A stretch of DNA of 64,000 nt, from assembly GCF_002234405.1 (NCBI RefSeq), contig NZ_NMQT01000092.1, positions 1 to 64,000 of the forward strand, given 5' to 3'. Under the pieces are notes generated by a model that was not told the origin of the DNA, searched no databases, and saw only the letters and a list, made by a program, of their open reading frames with translations. Made by a program: the position numbers and the translations under genes. The DNA is from Amycolatopsis thailandensis (GTDB lineage: Bacteria; Actinomycetota; Actinomycetes; Mycobacteriales; Pseudonocardiaceae). Of the stretch, positions 16,230 to 24,711 are shown piece after piece. The first letter of the stretch is position 1. The number at the start of each line of letters is the position of its first letter.

Positions 16230-16741
16230 CGTCGCTTCAGCTTCCTACGTATCAAGCCGCCGACTACGCCCCCAAGGGCCGCTCCGGCCAGAACGTCGGT
16301 CGGGTAGTGGACGCCGAGCACGAGCCGGGAGGCCAGCATCGGCGGTACCAGGGCCGGGACCAGGTTACGCCCGGTCAATCCGGAGTAGAGCACCGCCGCC
16401 GCCGTAGTCGAGGTCGCGTGCGAGGACGGGAAGCTCAGCTTGCTCGGCGTGGAGACCAGGACCTCGACGCTTCCGTGGTCCGGTCGTGGCCGCCTGACCA
16501 CGCGTTTCACCGCGATCGACGCGGCGTGCGCGCCGACGACGCCCGCCGCCGCGACCAGCCAGTCCTTGCGCCGCTTCTTGTCCACCGCGGCCCCGACGAG
16601 CCCCAGCGCGAACCATCCCGCGCTGTGCTCGCCGAAGTGCGAAAGACCCCGTGCCGCCTTGACCGTGACATCGCTCTTCAGGACGCCCTGCACCTTCGAC
16701 AGGACAGCCACTTCACCCGTGGGCGCGCCCTTCTCAAGCAT
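16226..16741 (-). CDS. PAP2-type phosphatase, Rv3807c-like
   Basis: A 171-residue PAP2 superfamily membrane phosphatase with the complete catalytic set: K-R-V-V-R-R-P-R-P-D, S-F-P-S-S-H-A and S-R-L-V-L-G-V-H-Y-P-T-D. In this position it most likely removes the 5-phosphate from decaprenylphosphoryl-5-phosphoribose made by the adjacent UbiA, as proposed for Rv3807c. The start is uncertain. The ATG at 16741 overlaps the glf stop by 8 nt and was preferred. Another ATG nine codons upstream lies inside glf. The gene is coupled to ubiA through an ATGA overlap. Confidence 0.88.
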   Translation of the reverse strand: MLEKGAPTGEVAVLSKVQGVLKSDVTVKAARGLSHFGEHSAGWFALGLVGAAVDKKRRKDWLVAAAGVVGAHAASIAVKRVVRRPRPDHGSVEVLVSTPSKLSFPSSHATSTTAAAVLYSGLTGRNLVPALVPPMLASRLVLGVHYPTDVLAGAALGGVVGGLIRRKLKRR

Positions 16742-17960
16742 CGAGGGACCCGTCGAGAGGCGCGCCATCGGTCAGGTGCGGCGCGATCTTGTTGTCGAAC
16801 GCGGACAGCGCCGAGCCGATGGCCATGTGCATGTCGAGGTACTTGTAGGTACCGAGACGGCCGCCGAACAGCACGTTCTTGTCCTTGGCCTCGGCCTTCG
16901 CCAGCTCGCGGTAGGCCTCGAGCTTCTCGCGGTTCTCCGGGGTGTTGATCGGGTAGTACGGCTCGTCGGCCTCGCCGGCGAAGCGGGAGTACTCGCGGAA
17001 CACGACCGTCTTGTCGTTCGGGTAGTGCTTGCGCTCCGGGTGGAAGTGCCGGAACTCGATGATCCGGGTGTAGGGCACTTCTTCGTCGTTGTAGTTGACG
17101 ACCGAAGCTCCCTGGAAGTCGCCGGTCTCGACGACCTCGGACTCGAAGTCCACCGTGCGCCAGGTGAACCGGCCCTCGGAGTAGCCGAAGTAGCGGTCCA
17201 GCGGCCCGGTGTAGACGGTCGGGGTGCCGGCGGGGATGTGCTCGCGGACGTCGAAGTAGTCGACGTTCAGCCGCACCTCGATGTTCTCGTGCTCGGCCAT
17301 CTTCTCGAGCCACGCGGTGTAGCCGTCGACCGGCAGACCCTCGTAGGTGTCGTTGAAGTACCGGTTGTCGAAGGTGTAGCGGACCGGGAGCCGGGTGATG
17401 ATGTCGGCGCCGAGGTTCTTGGGGTCGTTCTCCCACTGCTTGGCCGTGTAGCCACGGATGAACGCCTCGTACAGCGGGCGGCCGATCAGCGAGATCGCCT
17501 TCTCTTCGAGGTTCTGCGCGTTCGCGGTCTCGAACTCCGACGACTGCTTGGCGATCAGCTCGCGGGCCTCGTCCGGCGTGTGGGACTTGCCGAAGAACTG
17601 GTTGATCAGCGCCAGGTTCATCGGCAGCGGGTAGACCTGGCCCTGGTACTTGCCGAACACCCGGTGCTGGTAGTTCGTGAAGTCGGTGAAGCGGTTGACG
17701 TACTCCCACACACGCTTGTTCGAGGTGTGGAACAGGTGCGCACCGTAACGGTGCACCTCGATCCCGGTCTCCGGCTCGGCTTCGGAGTAGGCGTTGCCAC
17801 CGATGTGATGGCGCCGCTCCAGCACGAGGACCTTCTTGCCGAGCTCGGCCGCGGCCCGTTCGGCCACGGTCAGCCCGAAGAATCCGGACCCGACCACGAT
17901 GAGGTCGTAGCCGGCGAAATCGGCTTCAGTAATCTTGTCGGGGTTCGTGTGCGCGCTCAC
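16734..17960 (-). CDS. glf: UDP-galactopyranose mutase
   Basis: FAD enzyme that converts UDP-galactopyranose to UDP-galactofuranose, the donor used by GlfT2. The 408-residue protein has the FAD loop V-V-G-S-G-F-F-G-L, the G-G-N-A-Y-S-E substrate loop, a Y-R-Y-G-A-H-L-F-H-T-like segment and conserved Arg in T-R-I-I-E-F-R-H. The C-terminus carries F-G-G-R-L-G-T-Y-K-Y-L-D. The frame runs far upstream, but the GTG chosen begins the conserved part. It lies 8 nt after TACCCT, fitting a leaderless transcript, and gives the usual family length (about 400). It leads the glf-PAP2-ubiA operon. Confidence 0.93.
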   Translation of the reverse strand: MSAHTNPDKITEADFAGYDLIVVGSGFFGLTVAERAAAELGKKVLVLERRHHIGGNAYSEAEPETGIEVHRYGAHLFHTSNKRVWEYVNRFTDFTNYQHRVFGKYQGQVYPLPMNLALINQFFGKSHTPDEARELIAKQSSEFETANAQNLEEKAISLIGRPLYEAFIRGYTAKQWENDPKNLGADIITRLPVRYTFDNRYFNDTYEGLPVDGYTAWLEKMAEHENIEVRLNVDYFDVREHIPAGTPTVYTGPLDRYFGYSEGRFTWRTVDFESEVVETGDFQGASVVNYNDEEVPYTRIIEFRHFHPERKHYPNDKTVVFREYSRFAGEADEPYYPINTPENREKLEAYRELAKAEAKDKNVLFGGRLGTYKYLDMHMAIGSALSAFDNKIAPHLTDGAPLDGSLDA

Positions 17961-18041
17961 GGGCGTCGAGGGTACGCAGGTCACCTCCGTGCCCTGCACC
18001 GAGCACCGGTTTTCACCTTCGACAGACACATTTAGGAAGCA

Positions 18042-20051
18042 GTGCCTACTCCGGACACCTTCTGGTCGTATTTCGGTGCGACCATCACGTACCTCGCCGT
18101 GCTGGCGGTCCCCGGCGGACTCGTCGGCCGGGCCGCGGGCCTGCGCGGCTGGGCCCTCGCCGGGCTGGCCCCGCTGTTGTCCTACACGGTAACCGGGCTG
18201 GCCGGTCCGTGGCTGGCACTCGCTGGCGTGTCGTACAACCCCCTGACCGTGGCGGCGGTCACGGCCGTGCTCGCCGGGATCGGGTTCGGTCTCAGAAAGC
18301 TGGGGCAGAGCCGCGGCTGGATCAAGCCGGGCGCCGAAGATCCGCCGACGAAGTGGCACCCGCGTGCGCACTACGCCGTCGCGGCCTGCGTCGCGCTGGC
18401 CGTCGGCATCTCGATCCTCGTGGTGCTCTCGGCGCGCGGCGGGACGACCGCGGTGTTCCAGCGCTGGGACACCGTGTTCCACGCGAACGGCATCCGCTAC
18501 ATCGCCGAGACCGGCGACGGCTCGCTGACCGGCATGGGCACCGTCAACTGGTACCCGGACGGCTCGTTCTACCCGAACGCGTACCACCTGGTCGGCTCGC
18601 TCGTGTACTCGATCTCGGGGACGACGATCCCGGTCACGCTGAACGCCATCACCATGCCGGTCGCCGGGATCTTCGCGCTGTCGATGGTCGCCCTGATCCG
18701 CCAGCTCGGCGGACGGGCGGTGTTCGCGGGGTGCACGGCCCTGGTGGCCGCCGCGGCCACCACCGGCGCGTACGAGTCGGTGTCGAGCGGGCTGCTGCCG
18801 TTCGCGCTCGGGATCGTGCTGACGCCGCTGGCCGTGGTCGCCTTGGCCCGGTTCCTCGCGCGGCCGGGCCTGGACACCGGCTACGTGCTCGCGCTGACCG
18901 CCGTCGGGTTGCTGGCGGCGCACTCGTCGGCGCTGTTCGGCGCGCTGCTGTTCGCCTTTCCGCTGGTGGTGCAGCGCTGGTACCGCGCGCTGCGGCACAA
19001 ACCGCTCGACGGCGTGCCGGATGGCCGCCGCGGCTGGCGGGTCATCGGCGGCGACGTCGTCAAGATGGTGCCGGTGATGGCGGGGAGCGCGCTGCTCGCG
19101 GCGCCGCACATCCTGGGCGCCCTGAAATTCACTTCGGGTTCATACCCCTATTACGCGTGGGGCTCGCAGCTGCCGGTGCTGAAGTCGCTGGGGCTGCTGG
19201 TGACCTTCCGGCAGGTGCTGAGCGCGCCGCAGGTGTGGCTGACGGTGCTGCTGGCGATCGGTGTCCTGAGCCTGTTCCGGCTCGGCCGGATGCGCTGGGT
19301 GGGGCTTTCCGCGATCGGCTTCTCGGGGTTGTTCGTGCTGGTCGCCTCGTTCGGCGCGGAACCGTGGGTGATCTCGCTGTCGCGGCCGTGGTGGAACGAC
19401 CGGTACCGCCTGATGGCGCTCGCCGCGATCCCGCTCTGCCTGCTGGCCGGGCACGGGATGGCGGAGCTGCAACGCTGGTTCGCGAAGTGGGCGAGCGGGC
19501 GCTCCTGGGTGAAGAGCCGTCCCGCGCTGCCCGCCCGGCTCGGGCTGGCGACCGCCGTGTTCGTCGTGGCCGCGTCGGCCGTGCTGACCAAGGGCTTCTA
19601 CACCGAGTCGAACGCGCACGCGGTGTCGTTCCTGTACTACAACGGGCCCGAGGGCGAGGTCACGCCGCCGGTCAGCGCCGACGAACTGGCCGCGATGAAC
19701 GAGCTGACCAAGATGAACATCGGACCGGACGAGAAGGTGCTCAACGAGCGCTTCGACGGGACGGCCTGGCTGTACGCGATCACCGGCATCCACCCGGTCG
19801 CCGGGCACTACGACCCCGGTGTGCCGCCGCCGGACGCGAAGTACCTGGCGCTGCATTTCCGGGACTACGACACCGACCCCGAGGTGCAGGCCGCGGTGAA
19901 GCGGCTGAACATCAAGCACGTGCTGATCGGGAGCACGCCGATCAAGATCGGCGAGCCGCCGGCGCCGGGGCTCCGGGATCTGGACGGGCTGAACTTCCTG
20001 CGGAAGGACTTCGGCAACGCGGGCGCTTCGATCTACACCCTGACCCGCTAG
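18042..20051 (+). CDS. Large polytopic membrane protein, possible DUF6541 family
   Basis: A 669-residue protein with about 13 membrane helices and a soluble C-terminal part from about residue 520. The N-terminus has A-G-L-R-G-W-A-L-A-G-L-A-P-L-L, and a loop near residues 145-175 carries H-A-N-G-I-R-Y-I-A-E-T-G-D-G. Further on lies S-R-P-W-W-N-D-R-Y-R. All three are shared with the protein at 28023-29960, so the two are clear paralogues. The layout is that of GT-C-like sugar transferases and the sequence may fall in DUF6541. No catalytic role is proven. A GGAAG ribosome site precedes the GTG start. It is divergent from glf across 81 nt, which points to an envelope function. Confidence 0.7.
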   Translation: MPTPDTFWSYFGATITYLAVLAVPGGLVGRAAGLRGWALAGLAPLLSYTVTGLAGPWLALAGVSYNPLTVAAVTAVLAGIGFGLRKLGQSRGWIKPGAEDPPTKWHPRAHYAVAACVALAVGISILVVLSARGGTTAVFQRWDTVFHANGIRYIAETGDGSLTGMGTVNWYPDGSFYPNAYHLVGSLVYSISGTTIPVTLNAITMPVAGIFALSMVALIRQLGGRAVFAGCTALVAAAATTGAYESVSSGLLPFALGIVLTPLAVVALARFLARPGLDTGYVLALTAVGLLAAHSSALFGALLFAFPLVVQRWYRALRHKPLDGVPDGRRGWRVIGGDVVKMVPVMAGSALLAAPHILGALKFTSGSYPYYAWGSQLPVLKSLGLLVTFRQVLSAPQVWLTVLLAIGVLSLFRLGRMRWVGLSAIGFSGLFVLVASFGAEPWVISLSRPWWNDRYRLMALAAIPLCLLAGHGMAELQRWFAKWASGRSWVKSRPALPARLGLATAVFVVAASAVLTKGFYTESNAHAVSFLYYNGPEGEVTPPVSADELAAMNELTKMNIGPDEKVLNERFDGTAWLYAITGIHPVAGHYDPGVPPPDAKYLALHFRDYDTDPEVQAAVKRLNIKHVLIGSTPIKIGEPPAPGLRDLDGLNFLRKDFGNAGASIYTLTR

Positions 20052-20076
20052 ACGACCTGACCCGTCGACGTGGGCT

Positions 20077-20119
20077 GAAGGGCGCTTTCCCCGCATGCGA
20101 CGCGGTGAAAGCGCCCTTC
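20077..20119. repeat. Hairpin, family C (GAAGGGCGCTTTC)
   Basis: GAAGGGCGCTTTC pairs perfectly with GAAAGCGCCCTTC, and an inner CCGC/GCGG pair lengthens the stem. It lies 25 nt after the stop of the large membrane protein. A near copy is at 52772-52814. Confidence 0.8.
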
Positions 20120-20308
20120 GCCGCGTGAGAGGCGAGGACGGTTCTGGCGGACGCGTGTTTGACTACCCACTGGTGTGGCTGGCGAGCGTGGAGGATCCGG
20201 GACGTTGAACGTCCCAATTCCTTCACCGTCGCGCCCTGGCAGCCGCGGAACCATCACTCACGCCCAGTTCAGGCGTGGGTAGGTAAACACCGGTCCGCTC
20301 TGACCGTC

Positions 20309-20400
20309 CTCGCGTATCTGGATGCAGCACTCGGGTGTTCCGCCGCTGAGCACGCGAGATCCGGCTCCAATCACGCGAGATCCGGCTTCGATCACGCGAG
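20309..20400. repeat. 21-bp-period CTCGCGTG array, five units
   Basis: Octamers at 20309 (CTCGCGTA), 20330 (CTCGGGTG), 20351, 20372 and 20393 (the last three CACGCGAG) are each exactly 21 bp apart. As in the array at 3856, the orientation flips while the register is kept. Confidence 0.75.
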
Positions 20401-20491
20401 TGACGTGCCGCGTCACCAACGCGCCCGAAACACCACCGTCGAGCCTCAGTCCACAGCACTAACGTCTCGATCGCCGGGTTCGAAGACGTGA

Positions 20492-20541
20492 CTCGCGTGC
20501 TCGGACACGTCACTCGCGTGATTGGGGACGTGACTCGCGTG
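20492..20541. repeat. 21-bp-period CTCGCGTG array, three units
   Basis: CTCGCGTG begins at 20492, 20513 and 20534, each 21 bp apart, with spacers ending GTCA or GTGA. It faces the array at 20309-20400 but is out of register with it (99 bp between nearest units). Confidence 0.8.
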
Positions 20542-20561
20542 ACTCGCGGGCCGAAAGTTCA

Positions 20562-20607
20562 AGGCTCGCGTGGTCGCGGACTGCCCCTGCCGCGACCACG
20601 CGAGCCT
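20562..20607. terminator. Strong hairpin containing CTCGCGTG arms
   Basis: An 18-bp perfect stem (AGGCTCGCGTGGTCGCGG with its complement) around the 10-nt loop ACTGCCCCTG. The arms include the same CTCGCGTG octamer as the 21-bp arrays. It lies 135 nt past the end of the minus-strand oxidoreductase gene and could terminate that transcript. Confidence 0.7.
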
Positions 20608-20741
20608 CAGTCCCCCATTCACCCCCGGGGTGACCCATGAGGGGCAGCCGCTGAAGGGCCGCACCCACTCGCTGTACTCATCCCTCAGACGACCGTGGGA
20701 CGGACCTGGTTGAGCGGAGCCGCCGATGTCACCCGATCGGC

Positions 20742-21635
20742 CTAGAGGTTCCTGCCCTGTAGTACCGGGAGTACGTCGCTGACGACCTCTTCGAGGGTCG
20801 ACTCGCGGCCGACGTAATAGTCCCCGGACCGCGGCCAGTGCGTGACGATGTCGGTGAACCCGAGTTCACCGGCCCGCCCGGCGGCGTCGGTGAACGCGCC
20901 CACGCTGGAGAGGGAGAAGACGGGCGCCGAGTCGAGGCTCAGGAACCGCTGAACGCCCGCCTTGTCCCGGCCGACGGCGTCGAGCCGCTCGTCGAAGGTC
21001 TTCACGAGTTCCGCGACGCCCTTCCACCACTCGTCCTGGGTCTCCGCCTTGATGCCGGTGGTGGCCCAGCCCGCGCCGAACCGCGCGGCGAGCGTCATCG
21101 TGCGCGGGCCGTTCGCGGCCACCAGGAACGGCAGCCGTGGCCGCTGCACGCAGCCGGGCAGGTTCCGGGCACCCTTGGCCCGGTAGTAGTCGCCCTCGAA
21201 GTCGAAACCGTCGGTCATCAGCAGTCCGTCGAGCGCTTCGACGAACTCGGTGAAGCGGTCCGTGCGTTCCTTGGCCGACAGTTCGGGGCCGTCGAGCACG
21301 GCGGCGTCGTAGTGGGTGTGCGGGACGCCGGCGCCCACGCCGAGGATGAACCGGCCGTCGGAGATGTCGTCGAGGGTGGTCAGCTCGCGGGTGAACGGCA
21401 CCGGGTGCCGCGCGACCGGCGACGCGACGAAGGTGCCCAGTCTGATCCGCGACGTCACCATGGCGGCCGCCGTCAACGTTGGCATCGCACTGAACCACGG
21501 GCCGTCGACGAGGTTTCGCCAGCCGAGGTGGTCGTACGTCCAAGCGTGGTCGAAGCCGTATTCCTCGGCGGCCCGCCATTTCGGCTCGGCCGCCCACCAA
21601 CGATCTTCCGGAAGGATCACGATGCCTACGCGCAC
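20742..21635 (-). CDS. LLM-class F420-dependent oxidoreductase
   Basis: A 297-residue luciferase-like TIM-barrel protein. It opens with the strand V-R-V-G-I-V-I-L-P-E-D, has the early W-T-Y-D-H-L motif that shapes the cofactor pocket, and shows R-I-R-L-G-T-F-V and R-F-I-L-G-V-G-A-G, typical of F420-binding members. Such enzymes use deazaflavin F420 rather than FMN in actinomycetes; the substrate cannot be told. The frame is open further upstream, but the GTG chosen begins the first strand and lies 7 nt after TACCTT (leaderless). It is divergent from the HAD phosphatase with only 67 nt between the starts. Confidence 0.82.
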   Translation of the reverse strand: MRVGIVILPEDRWWAAEPKWRAAEEYGFDHAWTYDHLGWRNLVDGPWFSAMPTLTAAAMVTSRIRLGTFVASPVARHPVPFTRELTTLDDISDGRFILGVGAGVPHTHYDAAVLDGPELSAKERTDRFTEFVEALDGLLMTDGFDFEGDYYRAKGARNLPGCVQRPRLPFLVAANGPRTMTLAARFGAGWATTGIKAETQDEWWKGVAELVKTFDERLDAVGRDKAGVQRFLSLDSAPVFSLSSVGAFTDAAGRAGELGFTDIVTHWPRSGDYYVGRESTLEEVVSDVLPVLQGRNL

Positions 21636-21702
21636 ACCCGGGAAGGTACTGGTCCAGACCGACCCTTCGCCCGATGGGCGGATCTTCGGGGACAATGCGC
21701 GA

Positions 21703-22518
21703 GTGGAAAAACCCCTCTTGATCGCCTCCGACGTCGACGGAACCCTGCTCGGCCCGATGGAGGCCCTGACCGAACGCACGATCGGCACCGTCCGGCGGGT
21801 CACCGAGGACGGAGTCCCCTTCGTGCTGGTCAGCGGCCGTCCGCCGCGCTGGATCGCCCCTATCGCGAACCCGCTGGACCTGACCGGGTACGCGGTCTGC
21901 GCGAACGGCGCGGTGCTGTACGACATCGGGGCGGACCGGATCGTGGCCGTCCACGGCATGCTGGAACCGACGCTGCTGCACGACGCCGTGAGTGCTCTTG
22001 ATCACGCTCTTCCCGGCTGCCGGTACGCCGCCGAGCGGATCGGCGAGTCCGCGCTCGACGAGGAAATGCGCAACTTCGTGATCGAACCGGACTACCACAA
22101 CCCGTGGGGTGACAACGAGGGCACGCAGGCGCCGCGGGCCGAGGTGCTCGGGCATCCGGCGATCAAGCTGATGATCAGCAGGCGCGGAATGACCTCGGAC
22201 GAGATGGCGAGGGCGGCACGCGAGGTGCTCGAAGGTTCGGTCGACATCACCTACTCGACGAACTCCGGCCTGATCGAGGTCTCCGCGCACGGCATCACGA
22301 AAGCGACCGGGCTGGCCGAGGTCGCCGAGCGGCTGGGGGTGCCGGCCGGGCGGGTGATCGCGTTCGGTGACATGCCCAACGACATCGAGATGCTCGGCTG
22401 GGCCGGGCACGGGGTGGCGATGGCGAACGCGCACCGTCACGTCCTGGACGTCGCCGACGAGGTGACCGCGCCGAACTCCGAGGACGGCGTCGCGCAGGTG
22501 CTCGAACGCTGGTTCTGA
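21703..22518 (+). CDS. Cof-type HAD phosphatase (Rv3813c-like)
   Basis: A 271-residue HAD-IIB hydrolase. Motif I is A-S-D-V-D-G-T-L-L, motif II is V-L-V-S-G-R, the Lys of motif III is within A-I-K-L-M-I, and motif IV is F-G-D-M-P-N-D. The cap inserted between motifs II and III is the type found in sugar and nucleotide phosphatases. M. tuberculosis has a relative, Rv3813c, next to acyltransferases, as here. The GTG start lies 6 nt after GACAAT, a good -10 box, so a leaderless mRNA is likely. The gene converges with plsC across a 21-bp array. Confidence 0.87.
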   Translation: MEKPLLIASDVDGTLLGPMEALTERTIGTVRRVTEDGVPFVLVSGRPPRWIAPIANPLDLTGYAVCANGAVLYDIGADRIVAVHGMLEPTLLHDAVSALDHALPGCRYAAERIGESALDEEMRNFVIEPDYHNPWGDNEGTQAPRAEVLGHPAIKLMISRRGMTSDEMARAAREVLEGSVDITYSTNSGLIEVSAHGITKATGLAEVAERLGVPAGRVIAFGDMPNDIEMLGWAGHGVAMANAHRHVLDVADEVTAPNSEDGVAQVLERWF

Positions 22519-22549
22519 CCCGCGTCGGTCAGGGTGACCGGGGACGGGT

Positions 22550-22620
22550 CTCGCGTGCTTACAGGCGGAACTCGCGTGCGTAGAGGCGGAACACGCGTGT
22601 CTGGAGGCGGAACTCGCGTG
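22550..22620. repeat. 21-bp-period CTCGCGTG array, four direct units
   Basis: CTCGCGTG at 22550, 22571 and 22613, and CACGCGTG at 22592, all exactly 21 bp apart. The spacers contain GGCGGAA. The last octamer ends 1 nt before the stop codon of the plsC-like gene. It separates two convergent genes. Confidence 0.85.
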
Positions 22621-22621
22621 A

Positions 22622-23356
22622 TCAGCGGCCTTCGCGGTCGAGCTCGGCGGCCTTTTCCGGCGTCGGCGCGGTACCGCCGAGGTGCGCGGGCAGCCACCAG
22701 CGCTCGTCGTCGGAGCCGGGCTTCTCCGGGTAGTCCGCCTGGACGCGCTCCACGAGCGCGGACATCCGCACGCGAAGGTCCTTCGAAAGGACTTCGGCGT
22801 CCTCCTCGGCCTTCGGGTGCATCGGCTCGCCGACGAGGATCGAGATCGGGACGTGGCGCTTCGTGAGGTCCTTCGGACGGCCCTTGGTCCACAGCCGCTG
22901 CGTGCCCCACAGCGCCATCGGCACGACCGGGACGCCGGCTTCGGCGGCCATCCGGACTGCGCCGGATTTGATGTCCTTCACGGTGAAGGACCGGCTGATC
23001 GTGGCTTCGGGGAACACCCCGACGACCTCTCCGGCCTTCAGGCGCTCGACGGCTTCGCGGTAGGACGCGAGCCCCGCGCCGCGATCGACGGAGATGTGGT
23101 GCATACCGCGCATGAGCGGCCCGGCGATCCGGTTGCCGAAGATCTCCTTTTTCGCCATGAACCTGACCAGGCGTTTCGCCGGCTGCGCGCCGAGCCCGCA
23201 GAAGATGAAGTCGAGATAGCTGACGTGGTTGCAGGCGATGACCGCCCCGCCCGTCGACGGGATGTGCTCGGTCCCCTCCACCCGGATGCGGTTGTCCAGC
23301 ACCCGGAACATGAGCTTCGCCGCCATGATGACGGGCGGGTAAACGAGTTCGGCCAT
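22622..23356 (-). CDS. 1-acylglycerol-3-phosphate acyltransferase (PlsC family)
   Basis: A 244-residue lysophospholipid acyltransferase. It has the catalytic N-H-V-S-Y-L-D (H-X4-D) motif, the F-P-E-A-T-I-S block and the V-P-M-A-L-W-G-T-Q block of the family. It acylates lysophosphatidate or a related lipid at the inner membrane; the exact acceptor is unknown. M. tuberculosis carries Rv3814c-Rv3816c acyltransferases at the matching place. The ATG lies 6 nt after TAACCT inside a 23-bp palindrome, so it is probably a leaderless gene under repressor control. Confidence 0.88.
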   Translation of the reverse strand: MAELVYPPVIMAAKLMFRVLDNRIRVEGTEHIPSTGGAVIACNHVSYLDFIFCGLGAQPAKRLVRFMAKKEIFGNRIAGPLMRGMHHISVDRGAGLASYREAVERLKAGEVVGVFPEATISRSFTVKDIKSGAVRMAAEAGVPVVPMALWGTQRLWTKGRPKDLTKRHVPISILVGEPMHPKAEEDAEVLSKDLRVRMSALVERVQADYPEKPGSDDERWWLPAHLGGTAPTPEKAAELDREGR

Positions 23357-23363
23357 TCGTCCA

Positions 23364-23386
23364 GGTTACGCTACCGTAGGGTAACC
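23364..23386. promoter_or_regulatory. Palindromic operator at the plsC promoter
   Basis: GGTTAC and GTAACC flank CTACCGTAG within a 23-bp near-perfect palindrome. It covers the -10 box of the plsC-like gene. A second inverted pair, ACCGTAGG with CCTACGGT (23373-23396), overlaps it. This fits a TetR-type lipid regulator site. Confidence 0.5.
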
Positions 23387-23457
23387 AACCTACGGTCGCG
23401 TAGGTCACAAGCGGCTGCTGACGTCATCACCCCAGGTCACTGCCCTAAAATGTGCTC

Positions 23458-24711
23458 GTGACGCACGAGACCACCGAAATCACGCTCATGCCGCGAGGAA
23501 GACCCGGCGCTCAGCGCCTCTGGGCTTATCTCGCGCTGGGCACGGTGTCCCTGATCAATCTGATCTCCTTCATGCCGAAGTTCCCCAAACCGCATGAAGC
23601 GGCCTGGGGCGACGCGCTGAACTACTACCGCATGTCGGAGCAGACCGGCGCGGCCGTGGACAACCCCTTCGCGTTGCGGATGCTGAGCCCGTGGATCATC
23701 CACCGCGGCAACCTGCTGACCGGACTCTCGCTCGACGTCCTCTGGGTGGCCTTCACCTTCGTGGTCACGCTCGCCACGGTGATCGTCTTCTTCGAATTCC
23801 TGCGCTCGTACCTGAAATTGCAGCTGTTCACGTCGGTGCTCGCCGCCGTCGCGCTGGCCTGCACGTTCTGGTACGCGCCGTACGCCTTCAGCAACCCGTG
23901 GCTGGTCGACCCGCTCAACAACCTGCTCTACCTGCTCGCGATCTGGTTCATCCTCAACCGCAAGCTGATCCCGTTCGCGATCGTCATCGTGCTCGGCGCG
24001 ATCAACAAGGAGACGACGCTCCTGCTGGCTCCGCTGTACCCGCTGATCGCGTGGACGCGCGGCCGGTCGTTCCGTGATCGCGATGTCCTGGGGGGCATCG
24101 GCGTGTTCGTGGTCGCCGCCGGGATCTACGTCGGCTACCGGATCTGGGCTCAGAACCTCATCGGCGGCGACTACGGCTTCGGCGCGGGGCAGTCCAACAG
24201 CGGCTTGCTCGACAACATCCGCTTCGCGCTCAACGCGGGCAAGGGCACCGGCCAGGTCGAACTGTTCACCACGTTCCACTTCTTCTGGCTGATCTTCGGC
24301 TACGGCCTTTACCAGCAGTACCGCCGTCACGGTCTGCGCGCGGAACTGCTGATCGCCAGCATCTGGCTGTTCGCCTGCTGCCTGGCCGGACGGCTCGTCG
24401 CGACCGACACGGCGCGGGTCTTCGTGATGATGGCGCCGCTGCTCATCGCGCTCGTCGCCGTCGTGCTCGACCAGCAGCGAGGCGAGGGACGGCGGCTCTG
24501 GGTCGGCGCGCTGTTCTTCCTCTACATCGCGGTGAACCTGCGGTTCGTCGGCGGTGCGGCGGTGTTCTGGGTCGACGCCGTCGCGCTCCTGATCTTCGCC
24601 GCGTTGGTGTCGTTCCCGGCGACAACGCGGCAGGCGGGTTTCAAGGGCTTCAACGGCTTCCGGCCGCATCAAGGGAGATTGGACGTCGAGGACGACGTCA
24701 AATCCTCCTGA
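23458..24711 (+). CDS. Polytopic membrane protein, unknown
   Basis: A 417-residue protein with about ten membrane helices. The first outer loop carries W-G-D-A-L-N-Y-Y-R-M, whose acidic residue sits where GT-C transferases have their catalytic acid, and a later loop has I-N-K-E-T-T-L-L, which is also seen in such proteins. It could be a sugar transferase, but no family was recognised. The GTG chosen lies 6 nt after TAAAAT, an excellent -10 box, so the mRNA is probably leaderless. The last 43 nt overlap the end of the opposite-strand gene. Confidence 0.72.
   Translation: MTHETTEITLMPRGRPGAQRLWAYLALGTVSLINLISFMPKFPKPHEAAWGDALNYYRMSEQTGAAVDNPFALRMLSPWIIHRGNLLTGLSLDVLWVAFTFVVTLATVIVFFEFLRSYLKLQLFTSVLAAVALACTFWYAPYAFSNPWLVDPLNNLLYLLAIWFILNRKLIPFAIVIVLGAINKETTLLLAPLYPLIAWTRGRSFRDRDVLGGIGVFVVAAGIYVGYRIWAQNLIGGDYGFGAGQSNSGLLDNIRFALNAGKGTGQVELFTTFHFFWLIFGYGLYQQYRRHGLRAELLIASIWLFACCLAGRLVATDTARVFVMMAPLLIALVAVVLDQQRGEGRRLWVGALFFLYIAVNLRFVGGAAVFWVDAVALLIFAALVSFPATTRQAGFKGFNGFRPHQGRLDVEDDVKSS

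Larger units (their letters stand above)
20052..20741. other. 690-nt intergenic region with repeats only
   Basis: No convincing gene is present; the open frames here have no ribosome site and low complexity. The region holds a family C hairpin (20077-20119), a five-unit 21-bp array (20309-20400), a second three-unit array (20492-20541) and a strong hairpin (20562-20607). It lies downstream of one plus-strand gene and downstream of the minus-strand oxidoreductase, so both neighbours end into it. Confidence 0.7.

Noticed and set aside
17961..19109. Upstream extension of glf by nearly 400 codons
   Set aside because: The added sequence has no homology pattern and overlaps the opposite membrane gene; the GTG at 17960 gives normal length and has a -10 box.
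20159..20491. A 110-codon open frame in the spacer
   Set aside because: It spans the repeat array, lacks a ribosome site, and its residues follow the repeat period rather than a protein pattern.
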